Below are positions 33,111 to 43,675 of a stretch of 64,000 nt of DNA, one piece after another. Each line of letters opens with the position of its first letter. Position 1 is the first letter of the stretch. The notes below the pieces were generated by a model. That model was not told the origin of the DNA. It searched no databases and saw only the letters and a list, made by a program, of their open reading frames with translations. Origin of the DNA: Acheta domesticus (Eukaryota > Arthropoda > Insecta > Orthoptera > Gryllidae); assembly GCA_031308135.1 (NCBI GenBank), contig JAHLJT010004567.1:129341356-129405355 (forward strand), read 5' to 3'. The translations under genes and the position numbers were made by a program.

Positions 33111-33329
33111 GTACAATACACTTATTATTTCTCTTTTCTTCTTTGAGCAGGGATCCATTTGATCATTTGTTTTGGCCACTGTTCATACAAGCAAACTTAA
33201 TTATATAAAGTATACAAATGCTCATTGTATATATAAGTCATTGTACATTTCATTCTGTATTTTATTTATTTCCTCATTCTGAACTTTATGTTAATTTAAC
33301 AGCATTCATACAAAACCATGTTCTCAACG

Positions 33330-33610
33330 GTTCAGATCATGGAATTGCGACATAGGCACACCAGCCGCCATGTTTTTAGCCTTCTTTTGCTGTACCAGGA
33401 GAAAAAGCTTATTAAAAAGTTGGAGACAATTATGAAAAATGTTTTAAAATTTTAGTGCTTCATTAATCCCAAAAAATTGTAATAATAGTCTCAAATTTTC
33501 AAAGAGCGTGTTTGATGAGATCGATGGGCTAATACGAATTTCGGAGAAAATCGTTCAAATGGTTTACCATCTAGCGTTCAATTCAAAAGGACGGACATTA
33601 CCTTCGTGAA
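33330..33610 (+). repeat. Dispersed repeat shared with 56290-56560
   Basis: Both copies hold GCCATGTTT, TACACCAGGAGAAAA or a variant, AAAAGTTGGAGACA, GATCGATGGGC and AATACGAATTT in the same order. They resemble a distant R1 relative because they end in GTTTACC...CTAGCG. Non-coding. Confidence 0.6.
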
Positions 33611-33639
33611 GTTCGACGGAAAAATTATGGATTTTAAAT

Positions 33640-33926
33640 GATCTGCTGGTGGGAGGTACCTCGGGGAAATTCGGCTACCCGTCGGTCGGTTGGTGACTAT
33701 CTTGTCTCCCAGCGGGGGAAGGCCACCGCCACTCCTCGAGCAAAACACGCACTACACTCACGGGACTAATGACCATTCGTAGCTGACGCTCCCGGAATCA
33801 CTTTTCGATCAAACAATCGATCAGATAGAAGTCAGAGGGCGAGGACGCTGAGCAGCACGCGAGGACCGGTGGGGCGCCAGTGGCGCTGCCGCACGGAAAT
33901 CGTAGACGCAAAGAGTAATTAACCAC
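33640..33926 (+). repeat. GC-rich dispersed repeat shared with 61080-61361
   Basis: The words GAGCAAAACACGCACTACAC, AGCTGACGCTCCCGGAATCA, GAGGACGCTGAGCAGCACGC and AGTGGCGCTGCCGCACGG occur in both places in the same order. In both places a foldback MITE sits at the same internal position, so the MITE was inserted before the copies separated or belongs to the repeat. Confidence 0.75.
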
Positions 33927-34405
33927 AGATTATACTTCGGCTTTCGTAACGTGGGGCGTCAAGGCCCGTCTTCACGATGGAATTAATCGCGGCATTTCGC
34001 GACTTTCTCTGTCGTGTTTCTATACTGCGATTTTTGTAGGAAGAGCTCTCAAGATAACTCAAATCCCATCTTCGCGATGGAATATGTCACGGCATTTCGC
34101 GTCTTTTCTCGGTCTTGCCGGTAGAAGTCGCATGATCGCAAGCACTGCTTCATGCGGTCGCGATCGTGCGAAATCTAGCGGAACGACTGTGAATGATACG
34201 AAATGCCGTGACATATTCCATCGCGAAGATGGGATTTGAGTTATCATGAGAGCTCTTCCTACCAAAATCGCAGTATAGATGCCGCATGATCAAGCGCTGC
34301 TTGACACGGTGGCGTTCACCCGACATCCAGCGGCACGACAGAGAAAGACACATTCCTTCGTGAGGACGGACCTTGACACGCCACGTTATTAAAGCAGAAG
34401 TATAA
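33927..34405. mobile_element. MITE with a nested 79-bp foldback
   Basis: The terminal inverted repeats read AGATTATACTTCGGCTTTCG at the left and a decayed complement (CGTTATTAAAGCAGAAGTAT) at the right. Inside lies a second palindrome with arms 34021-34099 and 34199-34277, including AACTCAAATCCCATCTTCGC and its complement. The shorter relative at 61362-61578 lacks this nested palindrome. Confidence 0.8.
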
Positions 34406-35944
34406 AAATGCGCTCTGTTCCAAGCATTATTCCTGGGGCAAGGATTTAAATGAAACATGTTTTGTTTTCTTTCTACTTTAGAACAATACCGTTTAGTACA
34501 CAAATTTATTTTATGTTAAAGGAAAAGGCCTATTTATGTCTTTATTGGCATTTTTGTCAATTTCTTCTAATAAGTCACTTTTTTAACTTTGACCGTAATT
34601 TGTAATGCATTTTCACTGATTTCATGGATTTTAATATAATTTTGATGGTGCTTGCTGCAAATATTTGCGAGATGCAACAAATGTGCTCCACACAATTTCT
34701 GAGTACCTTTGATTTTTTTGCTCAGAAATTGCAATGTTAGCCGATATCTCTAACGTAAGGTTCGTGTGACGCCAATTGTCGGTTTCGGTCGATTTCGGGA
34801 TACGTTTTCCTGGAAAAGAACAGTCGAAACCGAAAGCCTGCAAGCTGAGTGCACTTGAACGAATAGAGAAAGCCCTGACTACGTAAGTAACATATCCTGC
34901 TTCAGTTGTTAATACAAAGTGATTTTAATTATATTTTTAGTCACATTTTAAGAGCATTTTATTAGTTTTTGCTGTATTCTAGGTCATCGCAATTCACCCC
35001 CTCATTATTACAAAGGCGTAATATGGGAGACCGCATTGGGTAAATAAAAAAATTAACTCGTGTATACAATGAATTTCGAAATTTCATAGATTGAATATGT
35101 ATGAAATGGAGTTACAAAATATGTTATAAGTGTTTTACACATAAAGGACTTGACTCCCACAGCAGACACTTGCTTGGTGCTGACCACATAGCCTTTCGAG
35201 AAGCGTCCTCGGTAGCACCTTGTCAGGCGACCTTTGTTTTGATCCACATCGTCCCATTGTGGTTGCTAAATTTACATGCTAACACTACAAGACGAGAGTT
35301 TTGTAGTCATTATTTACAATAAAGGAACACAAATATCACTGATATAACTACAATGGTGTAGTTAATTGTAAGACGGGTGTTCAAATGTCGCACATCAGAA
35401 ATAGTCACACGCGAAATGACACGCGTGTTCCATTGATTAGTGACGCAATGAAGGTTTACAGAGTTTTAGAAACGGGGAGTAAGAGGAAGGAAGTGGGGGA
35501 AGCTTCGGAACTAGTTGCGTCGTCTGACAGACGTCGCTATAAGTTAAGTTAAAAGATATCTGATTTAGCAAAAAATTCCGGGATGTTTTCTCAACGATTC
35601 AATATGTTTTTGACGACGCTGAATTCTAATTTGTAGTGTGCTACCTCAAACAATATCGGATTCACAGAGAAAACTAAAACAAATACTTACAATATATTTC
35701 TATTTCTATGTATATCTTGAAAACTAGCGTTTTATTGAAATTTATGTCAATGACAAAGTTAAAGATGATAAAATTCTTTTCAAAAAGCGTATTTTAACTT
35801 TATTTTTCTGATAAACGTTCGTTTTAGGCGCTAAAAAGCGGCTACAACCCATGATCGATGCGGGATCCTAAACAGGGATCCTTTCCTCGGAGATCGTCAC
35901 GGCGCTACTGGCTAAGCGATCCCGGCTATTTAGATTAGAAATTG
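34406..35944. other. AT-rich DNA, nothing recognised
   Basis: No confident gene or repeat. Short open frames near 34631-34843 and 35053-35322 are not matched to any family, and I do not call them. Confidence 0.45.
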
Positions 35945-36222
35945 TATATATGTGCAACATCACACAGGCCTATGTGGCCCACAGGGGAGGTGAAAGTAGG
36001 GCTCCACCTATTCGTCGCCGTCAGCACAACGAGCGGGTTGTGTGACGAGCACACCGCCACGGCCGCCTTTACCCCCAGGAGAGACCATCGTACTCAGGTG
36101 CAAAGCAGACTGAGTCACCAAGAGTCAAAATCACCTTAAGAATCACAACCTACGTCAAGGTTCGAACCTTCGTTCTTCAGGTCAGAAAGCTAATGCTCTA
36201 ACACTGAGTCACCGCGGCTCCT
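35945..36222 (-). mobile_element. tRNA-derived SINE
   Basis: On the minus strand the head reads GGAGCCGCGGTGACTCAGTG then TTAGAGCATTAGC, a good tRNA 5' half with an A box. GAAGGTTCGAACC serves as B box about 40 bp later. A GC-rich body follows to about 35945. The same head recurs at 61590-61653. Its start abuts a TAA microsatellite. Confidence 0.75.
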
Positions 36223-36228
36223 GATATT

Positions 36229-36242
36229 GTTATTATTATTAT
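36229..36242. repeat. (TTA)n microsatellite at the 3' junction of the Dong-like LINE
   Basis: Four TTA/ATT units directly abut the 3' end (minus strand) of the element at 36243-40073 and the SINE head on the other side. Confidence 0.8.
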
Positions 36243-36370
36243 CTTGTGATTCTCAGCTGCTTGTGCTGGGTTCAATTTGCCCAATCCTGCCACGAATAGG
36301 AAAGAGCTCAGTCACTGAGGAGAGAGATTTCACTCTGACCCTCAAGACCAATATGGGAGCCTCATTTGTG

Positions 36371-39175
36371 CTAGTTCAAGAACTTGCGAACTATATGACA
36401 TGTCTGCAGAATCACTGCTTTCTGTCCGTAGTTTAGGATTCGTTGAGGTAATCCCATTAGTTTTAGATTTTTCCTGGAATTTTTTGAGACTACACCTTCA
36501 GCCGAAATAACAAGTGGATATGTTTTTACACTCTGCAGTTTCCACATTTGTTTTATTTCCAGAGCAAGATCTTCATACTTAGTAATTTTCTCGGTCTCTG
36601 TTTTCTTTAGATTGTGTGTCAATGGTACGGCAATATCAACCAGTATAGCTTCCTTCTTATTCCTGTCAATCAAAACTATATCAGGTCCATTGAAAGCCAC
36701 AGTTTTATCTGTAAATATGGGTCTGTCCCAATAAATGATGGTATTATTTGCTTCCATTACTGGTGCTGGGTTGTATTTATAATACGGTGGGGCTCCACTA
36801 TTTAACATTCCATGCTTGAGAGCCAATTGTCGATGGACAATCTTAGCTAGTTGGTTGTGTCTGCCCAAGTAAGCGCTGTCGGCAAGTGCAGTGCAGCCGG
36901 CCATTATATGCTCTATTGTTTCACCACTGGTGCCGCATTTCCTGCATTTGTCAACAACGGGCATGTTTATGCAATGTTTTTCATAGTTTCTAGTTCGGCA
37001 TACTCTATCTTGGATTGCCATTATAAATCCCTCTGTTTCTGGATATAAATAGCCGTCTGATAGCCATTGCAGCGACGAAGGTTTTTTAACATGCGATTCA
37101 TGAATAGCTTTGGGAAATTTGCCGTGCATTGCCTTTTGTTGCCATTCTTCTAGATCTCTTTGAATCTTCTCTTTTGGTGTTGATTCTGCTGCAGTTTCCG
37201 TTGACCCTGGGCGGGAGGCACTCAAGTTTAGCGGGGTATAACCATCATCTGCTTGTACAGCCATTTTCATTAATTCATCTTCACACGAGAGTAACTTTTG
37301 CTTCATTTTTCTTTCTTGCGTTCTGCAAAGATTTTCAATATTTAGTAGTCCCCTTCCTCCTTCTCTTCGGGGTAGATATAGTCTTTTAATAGATGAGTTG
37401 GTATGAAGACACCGGAATTTAGTAAGTAGCCTTCTTGTCAATCTATTTAATTCAGCAAGGTCTGCACTTGACCACTTAAGAATTCCGAAAGAATAGGAAA
37501 GTGTAGGAATTGCCCATGAGTTAATTGCTATGATTTGGTTTTTCCCGTTTAATTTAGTGTTCAAGATTTTTGTAACTCTTGATCTATACTTATCGGTCAG
37601 AGCTTTCTTCATGCTAGTGTGGTCTATTCGGTAGCTTTGGGTCATGCCTAAATATTTGTAAACCTCGTCAGGGGGAAGTTCCTTAATGTCTCTAATTGGT
37701 TCATTGTAGCTTTCGATCTTGCCCTTTTTAATGTCTATTATGGCACATTTGTTTAGTCCAAAAGACATCTTTATATCTTCACTGAACCCTTTCACTATCT
37801 CAATTAGACTGTGTAGTTTGTCTCTGGTCTCTGCATAGAGTTTGAGGTCATCGACATACAACAAATGAGACAAGCGTAAGTTGTTTCTTTTGATTAATTT
37901 GTACCCAATTTTGCTGTTATTAAGCAATTGAGACATAGGGTTCATTGCTAGACAAAACCATAATGGTGACAGTGAATCTCCTTGGAACATACCGGTTTTA
38001 ATATGGGCCACTCCTATGTTTTCCGAACTTATACATATGTTTGTTCTCCATTTCGCCATCATTGCACTAAGAGTACGTTTAATTTTTGGACATACACCGT
38101 ATATATCGAGAACCTTTTGCAACCAACTGTGCGGGACAGAATCAAATGCCTTCTGGTAATCTATGTAGCACATATGCAGATTGTGTCGTCTTTTGTGAAC
38201 TTGTTCCAAGGTAACTGCGTCAATTGTCAGCTGATGCTTACAACCCATCGATCTTTTGATGCAACCCTTTTGCTCCTCTTCTAAGACGTGATAGTTCTCG
38301 CAGTGTTCGTATATCTTGCTGCTAATTAGCGATGTGAAGAGCTTGTAAACTGTCGATAGGCAGCTGATTGGTCGATGGTTTTGTGGTTGCATCATGTCAC
38401 CATTTTTCCTTTGCAGATAGGTGTTTCCTTCCATAAGAAAATCAGGAATTGATGTTGGATTTTCTAGGGCTTTGGTGTAACAGTCAGCTAGTGACTTGTG
38501 AACAGCGGGAAAGTATTTCAGCCAGAAATTATGAATTTTGTCCGGCCCAGGAGTTTTCCAGTTGCTGGTTTTACTGATGGCTCTTCTGATATCGTCAGTA
38601 GTAAACTCTGCAGCATTCATTGTTGGAATTTTCGATGCTGTCATTTCTATGTGGGGCAACCATGATGCATTTGTATTGAAATCCTTCGGGTCGGACCATA
38701 ACGTTGTCCAGTATTCCCTAAATTTAGAAGTTTCTTCTGTGGTTAGGGTTGAACTTTGGTTGTACTGATTTCCCTCCAGGCGCCTGAAGAAGCTCCTTCG
38801 GTTTCTGTGAAATTCAGCATTTTCCTTCTTCCTTTTCGTCAATTCATTGTATCGGCGGAGTCTACTTCCTTTTGCTTTCACCTTTTGCCTGAAAGTGTCT
38901 AATAAAGATTGAAGTTCCCGGGTACTTTGTGTTCTATTTAATTTTATTCCTGCTTTTGTTGCTAGGGTCGTTGTTTTCCTAACTACTCTCTTGGTTTGGT
39001 TATTGTTAAGGTACTCCTTTATGGTGTCAGCTTTGGATCTGAGTTCATTTATTTCTCTTTCGAGTCGTTTTTTCCATTGTGGCGTGTAATCTCTTATTTG
39101 TTTGTTCCCCTTACGATTTGGGTCTGATTTGGGGTCTTTTGGCCATTCAGCTCGATGACAGTAGCTGCTGCACAA
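36371..39175 (-). CDS. Reverse transcriptase / restriction-like endonuclease of the R4/Dong-type LINE
   Basis: This 934-residue frame is open. It holds an RT domain with CYIDYQKAFDS (residues 336-346, motif A), GMFQGDSLSPLWF (395-407) and the catalytic YVDD (440-443), followed by a thumb. A CCHC zinc finger follows (C744-x2-C747-x8-H756-x4-C761). The C-terminus is a restriction-like endonuclease with P831-D832, D847 in ILVDIAVPL and the KYEDL helix, the signature of R2/R4-type LINEs that cut DNA with this enzyme instead of an apurinic endonuclease. It would make the target nick at TAA repeats and copy the RNA there. Its start is uncertain: the first 27 residues overlap the upstream frame, and homologous continuity begins near KQIRDYTPQWKKR. 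Likely expressed by frameshift, or else the two frames were split by a mutation. Confidence 0.9.
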   Translation of the reverse strand: MCSSYCHRAEWPKDPKSDPNRKGNKQIRDYTPQWKKRLEREINELRSKADTIKEYLNNNQTKRVVRKTTTLATKAGIKLNRTQSTRELQSLLDTFRQKVKAKGSRLRRYNELTKRKKENAEFHRNRRSFFRRLEGNQYNQSSTLTTEETSKFREYWTTLWSDPKDFNTNASWLPHIEMTASKIPTMNAAEFTTDDIRRAISKTSNWKTPGPDKIHNFWLKYFPAVHKSLADCYTKALENPTSIPDFLMEGNTYLQRKNGDMMQPQNHRPISCLSTVYKLFTSLISSKIYEHCENYHVLEEEQKGCIKRSMGCKHQLTIDAVTLEQVHKRRHNLHMCYIDYQKAFDSVPHSWLQKVLDIYGVCPKIKRTLSAMMAKWRTNICISSENIGVAHIKTGMFQGDSLSPLWFCLAMNPMSQLLNNSKIGYKLIKRNNLRLSHLLYVDDLKLYAETRDKLHSLIEIVKGFSEDIKMSFGLNKCAIIDIKKGKIESYNEPIRDIKELPPDEVYKYLGMTQSYRIDHTSMKKALTDKYRSRVTKILNTKLNGKNQIIAINSWAIPTLSYSFGILKWSSADLAELNRLTRRLLTKFRCLHTNSSIKRLYLPRREGGRGLLNIENLCRTQERKMKQKLLSCEDELMKMAVQADDGYTPLNLSASRPGSTETAAESTPKEKIQRDLEEWQQKAMHGKFPKAIHESHVKKPSSLQWLSDGYLYPETEGFIMAIQDRVCRTRNYEKHCINMPVVDKCRKCGTSGETIEHIMAGCTALADSAYLGRHNQLAKIVHRQLALKHGMLNSGAPPYYKYNPAPVMEANNTIIYWDRPIFTDKTVAFNGPDIVLIDRNKKEAILVDIAVPLTHNLKKTETEKITKYEDLALEIKQMWKLQSVKTYPLVISAEGVVSKNSRKNLKLMGLPQRILNYGQKAVILQTCHIVRKFLN

Positions 39176-40032
39176 TAGATAGCAAGGTGTATTTCCGTGA
39201 GGTCGTCCAAGTTTTTAACATGTTCCTCCAATACATTATTCACCTTCTTTATTGTTTCCTTTGCTTTTTCAATGTTCTTTAGCACAGGGATGAATGGTCG
39301 GTCGGATGGTTCTGTACCACGGAAGTGTTCAATTAAGCTGTTGAACATGTCTGATATCTTCATATCCTGGGTATCGGTCTCGGGTGGATCATTGTAGGTG
39401 TTTTGGAGGTCTTGTTCGCGTGGCTCTGTGTCTGGGCCAATTTCTTCTAGCTGGTGAAGCAGGCACCCAACTTCCCTTTTAATGTTTCCTAGTTCGATCT
39501 CAGTTAAATACCCGTGTTTGATAATTGCCTTCCATCTGTCAATTACATTCTGCTCAGTCATGTGTAGCTCTGGATGTTTTCTACTATATTCGGCATGGAA
39601 CAGGTGCCTATATCCTGGGAGCGGTTCATCCTGGCACTGATTTACAAAATAAAATGTACGCATTATATCTATATTCATTTCTCGAGTCCATTTTATTCTC
39701 TCAGTGTGTTCCCTTCTACGGGCAGTTCTCGAAAAGATAGAGGACAAGCCCGCAGGGGATGGGCCACTTAGTTGTGTTGGCCTATCAATGTTCTCTACGC
39801 TCCTCTGTTGGTTTTGCGTGGTCATTGCGGTAAGGGGCTGACACATTACCTCGTCTGGAGCAGCCCCGTTGCCAGACGAGACCGAGGCTTGACTTCTAGT
39901 CTTCACTGCAACATCCAAAATCTCTGGGAGATGGGCTGCAAACCCAAAGCCCAGGTGCTGGTTTTGGTCCGCCCCGGGTATTTTATTTCCCCGGTACTCT
40001 CCATATCTGGCGAGCGTTCCTCTATCCGCCAT
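39094..40032 (-). CDS. N-terminal region frame of the R4/Dong-type LINE
   Basis: ATG at 40032 lies 41 bp inside the element's 5' end and opens MADRGTLARYGEYRG. The 312-residue frame contains RREHTERIKWTREMNIDIMR, a Myb-like DNA-binding start typical of the N-terminal regions of R2/R4-type proteins. It ends in ENIEKAKETIKKVNNVLEEH and then IELNGQKTPNQTQ, which in relatives runs on into the RT protein. The frame stops at 39094 and overlaps the RT frame, which lies in the -1 frame. A crossover around AACAAACAAATAAG would restore continuity; the heptamer there is A-rich but not a textbook slippery site. Upstream in-frame codons in the microsatellite are not part of the element. Confidence 0.75.
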   Translation of the reverse strand: MADRGTLARYGEYRGNKIPGADQNQHLGFGFAAHLPEILDVAVKTRSQASVSSGNGAAPDEVMCQPLTAMTTQNQQRSVENIDRPTQLSGPSPAGLSSIFSRTARRREHTERIKWTREMNIDIMRTFYFVNQCQDEPLPGYRHLFHAEYSRKHPELHMTEQNVIDRWKAIIKHGYLTEIELGNIKREVGCLLHQLEEIGPDTEPREQDLQNTYNDPPETDTQDMKISDMFNSLIEHFRGTEPSDRPFIPVLKNIEKAKETIKKVNNVLEEHVKNLDDLTEIHLAIYCAAATVIELNGQKTPNQTQIVRGTNK

Positions 40033-40072
40033 CTTGAGGAGGCGCCCGGTAGGGGACCAGCAACCCCCCCGG

Positions 40073-40073
<1 letters not shown>

Positions 40074-40112
<39 letters not shown>

Positions 40113-40151
40113 GTATTAGTATTAGTATTATTATTATTATTATTATTATTA
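40074..40151. repeat. (TTA)n microsatellite
   Basis: About 26 TTA units with a TAGTAT interruption, joining the 5' end of the Dong-like LINE to a terminal-inverted-repeat sequence at 40152. Confidence 0.95.
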
Positions 40152-40800
40152 CTCTAAGGAAATGTATTGGGGACGTCAGGAACAAAAATTCTACTTCTTG
40201 GGTTCAGTGTACTATTTTCCCTTATTATCCTGATGTTAAAATTTCGTGTCATTTTTAAGATTCTTAAAGTCAATAGAAGTGTCACGGCATGACCTTTGCT
40301 GAAACAATCGACTGGCATCTATTGTGTGACCGTGTCAAAAAAGATAATCATTTATTCATCTTTGAAAATCGTTACAGATTGGAATTACAGATTGATCCCT
40401 TGTTATTCTGATGTTGACCTTTGGTTTCATTTTTAAAATACTAAAAGTCAATAGAAGCGTCACGTCACGACCTGTGCTGAAACAATCGACTGGCGTCTAC
40501 TGTGTGACCATGTTATTAAAGAAAAGCATGTCATTCATCTTAGAAAATCGTTACAGAGTTGTGAAATGTATGTACTGTTACAAATGTGTATCAGCTCCAT
40601 ATATTCTGATAAGAAAATATTTGTCCGAAAAGAAATTTGTTGTTAAAAATACGGAATAACAGCGTCAAAATATAGAGAATTAAACCAAAGATCTGGCTAT
40701 GAGCTGAGGGCGATGTTCATTTCTTCGCTGACATAATTTCGAGTATTTCTTTCACTTATGCGGTACCCGCGCAAAAACACGAAACCCACTGAACTGACTC
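40152..40800 (+). mobile_element. Terminal region of a TAA-associated inverted-repeat DNA element
   Basis: Begins CTCTAAGGAAATGTATTGGG and continues collinear with 62361-62830. It shares TATCCTGATGTT, AAAGTCAATAGAAG, CGACTGGCGTC and GAAAATCGTTACAGA with the ends of the elements at 44039-49059 and 50082-55795. Within it a segment of about 175 bp is duplicated in tandem (about 40217-40390 and 40391-40565). No coding region is left. Confidence 0.7.
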
Positions 40801-41375
40801 ACTCTCCCTTTTCGTAACAAACAAGCACAAATCTGCGCACTTCCCCGAGAACAGGGCGAACACATCTCGCGCCCGCGAATGGAAAGGCGTCTTGTTTATT
40901 ATTCAAACTTTAAGGCGAATTGACGCTTCGTGTCCAAGTCCATAACGAGGCTCAGGCCTAAGCGATTAACAGCAGTCATCCTCGAGCCCGTCCAACGCAT
41001 TTGCATCAAAATACATACTTTTATTAATCAGCGTTTGCTAAGCATATCAAGCGTGTCTTCTTTGGACAATTGATTTCTAGGCCTTTGTAATGAAGTTCGA
41101 GGCTTTTTGAAGAAAAAACCATATGTTTTAAGTGCCACGTTTGAAATCTTCACTCTTTGCTTTTCAGTTATACTAAAGAAGAGTTATAATTATTTACACG
41201 TGAAGTAAGGCGTTAAACGTGACTTAATTTCGGACTTTTGTGTGAGCATACTGTAATGATGCAGGATGATTCCTGGATCATTCAAAACATTTTAAAAAAT
41301 TATTAAAAAGACCTAATAAAGTGGAATAGAGTATACCAAACGGGGATTGTGTTTGTTGAACAGAGTATAAAGTAA
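40801..41375. other. Unassigned DNA
   Basis: No recognised gene or repeat between the inverted-repeat fragment and the R1-related element. Confidence 0.5.
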
Positions 41376-42282
41376 ACTAGTGGTGCTTCCAACGCACATA
41401 CTTTCTGGTACTGCTCCTATACGTTCCTAAATGCTACTCCACTATTTCAAAAACCAGCAAAAGTGTTTTCTACCAGCAAACTTTCTCGTTCCAAGACCCG
41501 AAATCCGATCCTCAAAGTTAACGAACCCGCACTTATACCACTACGCCAAACTAGCACCGTATGAGACGAACAGAGCCATAAAAAGAATCAAACCGAGCTA
41601 TAAAATGTTAATGGTATGATAAACAAACAATTGATACGTTGGTAAAAGACGATTGACAAATCCAAGAAGATACGTGAAAAATTGTTGAAAGTTAAGAACT
41701 CGAAAACTATATAATGACACATCCAATTCATTTATCGTAATTATTTGTGATTCAAATGGCTTCACTTCCTTTTTAATCATGTTTCTGTAATTCTCAATTA
41801 TTTCCTATAATAGAGACTTTTGATAAATAATATTCCCTGACCAGGACTCGAGCTTCCCTCGGAAGCGCTGGGCCGATAGTCCCCTAATAACGAGCGCCGA
41901 TACCTTCTCTCTTCGCGGTTCTTACACTTCTATAATAGTAATAGTGTACTGTGGTTTCATTTCTAGCATTAGGAATCCGAAAAATTTAGAGAATGTGATA
42001 CAAAATGTTCTTTTTTTGGCGGCCAAAGAAGGATATCTCGGAAGATTATCATTCATAACAGAAAAAACTGGTTTAAACAATACAGATTAGAAAACTAAGT
42101 TCTGCGAAAAAGTCTGTGCCATTTCATAGTACCACAAGTTTTCTAAATTTCGCAACACGTTTCATCCACTTTTTCCGCACCAGACTCCAGCTATACGCGT
42201 TTTTCTGGCGAAAATTAGCCATTTTCCGGCGCATGATTACCTAACTTTCTCTTCTTACAAAGTATTCGTAAGGCGAGAAAGT
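41376..42282 (+). mobile_element. R1-related 907-bp element, subfamily with tRNA-like head
   Basis: Sister of 8515-9420 over the full length, from ACTAGTGGTGCTTCCAACGC to GGCGAGAAAGT plus an A-run of ten. The minus strand of 41470-41560 reads TGGCGTAGTGGTATAAGTGC, a near-ideal tRNA A box. An internal inverted R1 start (GTGCCATTTCATAGTACCAC) occurs at about 42117. Confidence 0.75.
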
Positions 42283-42289
42283 AAAAAAA

Positions 42290-43675
42290 AAATGTCACGC
42301 CATGTCGTGCATAAACAGTAGTTTTTGTTTACAGAAATGCCCGAAGAAAAATGTATTTGTGTATCAGAATTAGATAGCGCACAAATAAAGAAGTATTCTG
42401 GAGTTTATTTTATCAAAATCGGACCACGGGTTACGTTGCTATAACAATTTTTGTGAAATACATATTACGAGTTCTGACGTCATGATTGAAGCAAATTGAT
42501 ATTTTTCAAGAATTTCGACTGAAACTGATGAGTTGTGTCATATTGGAAACTAGGGGGGCTGTAAACAGGAATTTCGGCGAATTTCTGAAAATAGTACTGA
42601 AATTTTAGGATGCAGGGTAAAATTACAATTTTAAGTTTTTGAGTTACAAATTAAGAACGAAAACAAAAAAAATTGATAGTACATGATCACGTAAAAAAAT
42701 GATATTGAAGTGAATGTTTTTCGGCGTAATGATACAGAAAACATTCATTTAAAAACTAGTACTGACACTACGAATTAATGATGAACTTAGAACATTGTCA
42801 AGCAACTGGAAACTATAAAATAAGAAAAATATGATTATTTCACATTTACTTTAATAATGCCGGCGAATGTTTTTTTGGTCATAAGATTATAAAAGGTTTG
42901 GGATAACGATGGGTCATGAGATGGATTCTAGAAGAGGTACGGCACGTAAGAGTAATGTTTGCCAGTTCAATACTCCAAATTTTTTAAGTTTTGTGTTTCC
43001 GAGTAATAAGATAACACTTGGTTACATTGAATTTCGAAGTGGTGCAACATGCAGAGACTGTGTTCGTAAATGGAACCATTTAGAATTTTTAAGGAGTGAC
43101 AGAATTGTCATTCGGTGCTTCAGTCAGATTGCGATAGAATCTCTTCGTGTCTGTTTTAAGCAACCGATTCTGCGCACGAAAGCTATTCTAGGTTTGTAAT
43201 GTCTCATTCGTTGAGTCCATGCTTTAATTTTCTATTTTAGCTTCTCAACTACCATTAGCTTGTTTTTGTCATTTTCAATTTAGTATTTTTGTTCAACGTT
43301 GAATATTTTTCGTTGAACTTTAGAAGTTGCCTAAGCTAAGAGTGATTTTTTCGCACCATGACGGCTATCCGTTTCATAATTCTTTTCGTCCATGGTGGTA
43401 CACAGCTGTTTACTCTGTTTTGATTTCGGCCGTCGGTGTTCTTGGCTGGCCCCAAAATTACCTGAGATACTAGATATCGTTGCATACATGATGTGATTCA
43501 TTTAAGGAATATCTCTACTTGGGGTCTGTACCACCTCATATAAGAGAGAATTCGCAGACTATATCATTCTTTAGCTCTGGAATTTTCGTATTATATCCTA
43601 AACGGTGCATGAGATACAAATAGAAATTGAGGAGGTGAGTTATTATTAAAAATATAATTAGTGTTATTATTTTTT
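42290..43675. other. AT-rich DNA with one unassigned open frame
   Basis: An open frame of 96 codons at 42909-43199 (plus) has no recognised domain and no clear splice or promoter context. I do not call it a gene. Nothing else is recognised. Confidence 0.4.

Larger units (their letters stand above)
36243..40073 (-). mobile_element. R4/Dong-type LINE, nearly full length, inserted in a TAA microsatellite
   Basis: A 3.8-kb element whose 5' end (CCCGGGGGGGTTGCTGGTCC on the minus strand) begins directly at a long (TTA)n tract (40074-40151) and whose 3' end stops at another short one (36229-36242). It carries one frame for an N-terminal region and a second for reverse transcriptase plus a restriction-enzyme-like endonuclease, overlapping out of frame. 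Dong of Bombyx is known from the literature to sit in TAA repeats, and this copy shows the same site preference. The enzyme frame is fully open, so the copy may be young. Confidence 0.9.

Noticed and set aside
39085..39110. Canonical -1 slippery heptamer in the Dong-like LINE
   Set aside because: The A-rich site does not fit the X-XXY-YYZ pattern, so programmed frameshifting cannot be claimed from sequence alone.
42909..43199. Host protein-coding exon
   Set aside because: Open frame only; no domain, weak context and no clear splice signals.
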